From assembly GCA_009885205.1 (NCBI GenBank), contig VFLE01000179.1, positions 1 to 8,431 of the forward strand: a stretch of 8,431 bases of DNA. The letters run 5' to 3'. This DNA is from Candidatus Shapirobacteria bacterium (GTDB lineage Bacteria; Patescibacteriota; Microgenomatia; UBA12405). Positions within the stretch are counted from its first letter, which is position 1, and each line of letters opens with the position of its first letter. This document shows, one piece after another, positions 6,460-8,431 of this stretch. The position numbers were made by a program, and so were the translations under genes. The notes beneath the pieces were generated by a model that saw nothing but the letters and a program-made list of their open reading frames with translations, made no database searches and was not told the DNA's origin.

Positions 6460-6492
6460 GAGGAAGGGATAGGAAACCTAAGGTTTCCCCCT
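6460..6492 (-). terminator. 33-bp palindromic repeat, copy B, overlapping the stop of the Dps-like gene
   Basis: This is the same 33-bp unit as copy A. Its last two bases are part of the TAG stop (6491-6493) of the leftward 145-aa gene, so the transcript would form the hairpin right after translation ends. That matches the mimivirus arrangement of 3'-end hairpins. A related, diverged copy sits at 8396-8421. Confidence 0.65.
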
Positions 6493-6928
6493 ATTTGAAT
6501 GTAAGCAGATAAAAGAATTGATTCAAATCCCCTAAAATCTCATCTCTCACATTCAGCAAATCGGTATCACGTTTCGGATCAAGAACGCGAGTAAGATCAA
6601 TCAAAAATTCGCGATATTCATACATCAAATCTTTGAATTGTTTTTTGCTGTCGGCTTGGACAATATTCATTTTTTTATCCCATTGTTGAATGCGGGATTC
6701 ATCCTTCCCTAATAATATTTCCACAAATTTATCGATGTTTTCATTCAACCGGCCATACAATTCGTCCGTATTTTTGTGTTCTGGGAAAGAGTGTGTTTTC
6801 CAGTGATATAATTTTACTACATTCAACATCTCAATAAATACGCGCACAATGCGCGATTTATTAGGGATTTTATTTTTTTTTGCGGTTTTTCTTCTTGATT
6901 TTCTAATAGTTTTGGACTTTTTTGGCAT
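6491..6928 (-). CDS. Dps/ferritin-like protein with basic N-terminal tail (145 aa)
   Basis: The ATG at 6926-6928 gives MPKKSKTIRKSRRKTAKKNK, a Lys/Arg tail like the DNA-binding tail of bacterial Dps. A helical body follows. Residues H42, H51, D55, D66 and E70 fall in a YHWKTH...EHKNTDELY...NENIDKFVE pattern. E. coli Dps uses H51, H63, D67, D78 and E82 at its ferroxidase site; the last four have exactly the same spacing here, and only the first loop is three residues shorter. The rest is helical (ending QFFYLLTFK). At 145 aa it is slightly shorter than Dps (about 167). I believe it belongs to an uncharacterised family conserved in algal giant viruses (perhaps DUF5856; unverified). Iron oxidation or DNA protection in the particle is inferred. 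The stop overlaps a palindromic repeat. Confidence 0.85.
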   Translation of the reverse strand: MPKKSKTIRKSRRKTAKKNKIPNKSRIVRVFIEMLNVVKLYHWKTHSFPEHKNTDELYGRLNENIDKFVEILLGKDESRIQQWDKKMNIVQADSKKQFKDLMYEYREFLIDLTRVLDPKRDTDLLNVRDEILGDLNQFFYLLTFK

Positions 6929-7162
6929 ATATAGTAATACTTATATTTTTTGATACGGAGGGGGGGAATATATTTTTCTTATTATATTTTATTATGTATA
7001 AATTTTCTTCAAAATGCTTTCACCAAATATTTTTCTATTTTTTCCAAGACCAGGTAAATAGAAAAAACCAACGAAATGATTTTCTTTTAACCCGTTCGGG
7101 AATTGTGCATATTCGTCGGTCTTTAGACAATAAATAAAAAATATATTACTAATATATAATAG
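6929..7162. other. AT-rich spacer with a G7 tract
   Basis: This region separates the leftward Dps-like gene from the rightward small genes. It contains a GGAGGGGGGG tract at about 6957-6966, read as a C run on the strand of the Dps-like gene, which resembles the C-rich end of the palindromic repeats. The remainder is AT-rich and promoter-like. One short ORF (6994-7137) is listed separately with low confidence. I see no RNA gene. Confidence 0.5.
6994..7137 (+). CDS. Doubtful small ORF (47 aa)
   Basis: It begins MYKFSSKCFHQIFFYFF and ends RRSLDNK. The first half is Phe-rich and the second half basic. An AT-rich stretch (TATTATATTTTATT) directly precedes the ATG, as in other genes here. There is no family match I know of and no coding signal beyond the open frame, so it may be chance. 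Confidence 0.25.
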   Translation: MYKFSSKCFHQIFFYFFQDQVNRKNQRNDFLLTRSGIVHIRRSLDNK

Positions 7163-7497
7163 ATGAAAGAATATACTAGAAAATCTAAAAAAAGTACTTT
7201 TATCAAAAAAAGAAATAGACTTACTAAAAAAAATTTAGTATTTATACTGACGCAGAAGAAAGAAAAAAACAAATACAAAAACATGTAACAGTTGCAATAC
7301 AGAATTTTTTTTATCGTATTGAAAATCAGGAAGAACTTGAAGCAGACATTAAGCGTTTAGAGTCTATAGCTCCACAAACAACAGATCCGCCTTCTGTCTC
7401 CGACGGAGGCAGTTCACGTAAAAAGAGAAAAAGAGCAAAAAATAATTCACATAGAAAAAAAACAACAACACTTTATTGTGTAAAAATACTAAAATAG
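7163..7497 (+). pseudogene. Small basic gene split by a -1 frameshift at an A8 run
   Basis: The ATG at 7163 opens MKEYTRKSKKSTFIKKRNRL and continues to a stop at 7286-7288. From 7228 the -1 frame is open to the TAG at 7495-7497. It reads as normal protein: a SIYTDAEERKKQIQKHVTV helix, FFYRIENQEELEADIKRLES, then a GGSSRKKRKRAKNNSHRKK tail typical of giant-virus proteins. The two parts join at a run of eight A (7226-7233). With nine A the frame would be continuous and encode 111 aa. Three explanations fit: a homopolymer sequencing error, a real inactivating deletion, or programmed -1 slippage, since A AAA AAT is present in the zero frame. I do not recognise the family. It lies between two genes in a generally gene-dense window, upstream of the 263-aa gene. 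Confidence 0.6.
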
Positions 7498-7548
7498 ACC
7501 CCCCACCAAGTTTAACAATAAAGGCAATCTATAGATATAAAGATCTAC

Positions 7549-7556
7549 AAAATTGA
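7549..7556 (+). promoter_or_regulatory. AAAATTGA early-promoter-like octamer
   Basis: This is the second exact match to the mimivirus early octamer. It lies 16-23 bases before the ATG at 7572 and 37-44 bases before the in-frame ATG at 7593. The latter spacing is closer to that of the copy at 4538-4545, which suggests 7593 may be the true start. Confidence 0.6.
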
Positions 7557-7571
7557 AATATTTATAAAAAT

Positions 7572-8363
7572 ATGAGAGGAGGGAACAAGAAAATGAAATT
7601 CAAAATCATACGTTCTCCCATCATTTTGACGCGCTATTTGTATATAAAAGAAGAAGTAATGGCGTCTTTGTTTCTTTCTATTTTGGAAAAAAACAAAGAG
7701 GAAGCCCTTTTTTGGGCATATGAATTATATTATTCGGGGTTTCAGACAGAAACGTTTGATTATTTGTTGACCATTTATTCCGAATGTTTTGCGGAAGACA
7801 ATCCAAGATTGCGGAAATATATGGAAGGACAAAAATCAGATAATCCCTGCGCCGTGGGAAATATTGTTCTTAATTTGACCGATTCGACGCGGAAATACAA
7901 TCTTGAATATTTTGAGGCACGATCCAAGCCTCCGTCTTCCTCGCCAAAAAAAGATCCGAAATTTTATATTCAAATGAATGAGGGGGATGTAGAAAAATAC
8001 AATGCCATTGAAACCGGAGACGACTTGCCTCGGAAAGTTTTGAAACGAGCGTGCAGGTATCGCATTCGAACAAATTATAACGCGACGCTTGGAGTAACTC
8101 ACCTAAATGTGGAAAGGGAGGAATTGAAACGGATGTTGTTTGGATCATGGCTTTATTATGCATCCTTTTCGCCGATCTGGAAAGATCGTATTGTTTTGCA
8201 CGAAGGATCTATATGTCACGAATCGAAACGGGTTGTTTTTGGAAACGATGACTTTGGCGAAGAATTTTATGATAAGTTTGGATATGAGCCAGACGAACAG
8301 GGATGGGATGTGCTATCGAATATTTTAGGAGAATGTAGTTCGCCGTTGCCTCTTTGCGCATGA
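7572..8363 (+). CDS. Conserved giant-virus protein with EEALFWAYELYYSGF motif (263 aa)
   Basis: I recognise the general type, a conserved uncharacterised protein of mimivirus-like and phycodnavirus-like viruses, but not a named function. The N-terminal half is helical, with YLYIKEEVMASLFLSILEKN (22-41) and KEEALFWAYELYYSGF (42-57). A Pro/Ser/Lys linker (about 117-128) follows. The second half has KRACRYRIRTNYN (158-170) and a FGSWLYYASFSPIWKDRI block (190-207), and it ends in a Cys-containing tail (GECSSPLPLCA). No signal peptide or catalytic motif is visible. Three in-frame ATGs exist: 7572, 7593 and 7659. Family-like sequence (RYLYIKEEV) precedes the third, so it is too late. I list the longest, but promoter spacing would favour 7593. 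A hairpin follows the stop by about 8 bases. Confidence 0.85.
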   Translation: MRGGNKKMKFKIIRSPIILTRYLYIKEEVMASLFLSILEKNKEEALFWAYELYYSGFQTETFDYLLTIYSECFAEDNPRLRKYMEGQKSDNPCAVGNIVLNLTDSTRKYNLEYFEARSKPPSSSPKKDPKFYIQMNEGDVEKYNAIETGDDLPRKVLKRACRYRIRTNYNATLGVTHLNVEREELKRMLFGSWLYYASFSPIWKDRIVLHEGSICHESKRVVFGNDDFGEEFYDKFGYEPDEQGWDVLSNILGECSSPLPLCA

Positions 8364-8370
8364 TAAAAAT

Positions 8371-8390
8371 GGGGGGAATCCAATGCCCCC
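8371..8390 (+). terminator. G/C-run hairpin after the 263-aa gene
   Basis: A run of six G (8371-8376) can pair with CCCCC (8386-8390) across a loop of about 9 bases, starting 8 bases after the stop at 8363. It is similar in make-up to the GGGGAATCCCC core at 199-209. It is a probable 3'-end signal by position; the function is inferred. Confidence 0.5.
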
Positions 8391-8395
8391 TTATA

Positions 8396-8431
8396 GAGGA
8401 AAGGATCTAAGGTTTCCCCCTCATTAGAGGA
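8396..8431. repeat. Diverged copy of the 33-bp repeat and start of the next
   Basis: 8396-8421 matches the 33-bp palindromic repeat with an internal deletion and changes (GAGGAAAGGATC then TAAGGTTTCCCCCT). It keeps a 5-bp GGAAA/TTTCC stem. TAGAGGA at 8425-8431 repeats the beginning of the unit (8394-8400), so a tandem cluster with about 31-bp spacing appears to run off the right edge. Confidence 0.75.

Noticed and set aside
6292..6490. tRNA or structured RNA gene in the spacer between the two leftward genes
   Set aside because: The hairpins here are the 33-bp repeat and a small CTCTC/GAGAG stem. There is no cloverleaf or T-loop sequence.
6922..6993. Extension of the 47-aa ORF back to 6922
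   Set aside because: It would start at TTG inside the Dps-like gene's start region, with a Phe/Ile-rich translation of AT-rich spacer.

Overview
The window looks like part of the genome of a nucleocytoplasmic large DNA virus, most likely a mimivirus relative that infects algae or other protists (Imitervirales). The reasons are short AT-rich spacers, genes on both strands, no Shine-Dalgarno sites, and two copies of the AAAATTGA octamer known from mimivirus early promoters. Hairpins sit at gene ends, several proteins have Lys/Arg-rich tails, and several small proteins resemble families I know only from such viruses. The assignment rests on family recognition without a database search.

Layout, left to right. 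Positions 1-215 are a gene-free repeat block with G/C-run palindromes. A 185-aa conserved giant-virus protein reads leftward (751-194). A full-length 824-aa Ski2/Mtr4-type DExH RNA helicase reads rightward (896-3370). It ends tail-to-tail, with overlapping stops, against a 308-aa repeat protein (4293-3367) that carries two separate 24-bp tandem arrays and a Cys cluster. A 67-aa two-helix membrane protein follows (4516-4313). Rightward from a 71-bp divergent promoter region come a 137-aa conserved protein (4588-5001) and a 287-aa protein with caspase-like His and Cys motifs (5070-5933). Two leftward genes follow: a 117-aa conserved basic protein (6291-5938) and a 145-aa Dps/ferritin-like protein (6928-6491). 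Between them are two identical 33-bp palindromic repeats. Positions 6929-7571 hold one doubtful 47-aa ORF and a small basic gene split by a -1 frameshift at an A8 run (7163-7497). A 263-aa conserved giant-virus protein (7572-8363) runs almost to the right edge, where another repeat cluster begins and continues out of the window.

These genes do not form one obvious pathway. The set mixes RNA metabolism (helicase), probable virion or membrane components (185-aa and 67-aa proteins), a possible iron-storing or DNA-protecting mini-ferritin, and a possible cysteine peptidase. The items most worth a second look are the Dps-type ferroxidase ligand spacing, the clan-CD-like His/Cys pair, the palindromes that overlap stop codons, and the tandem 8-residue repeats.
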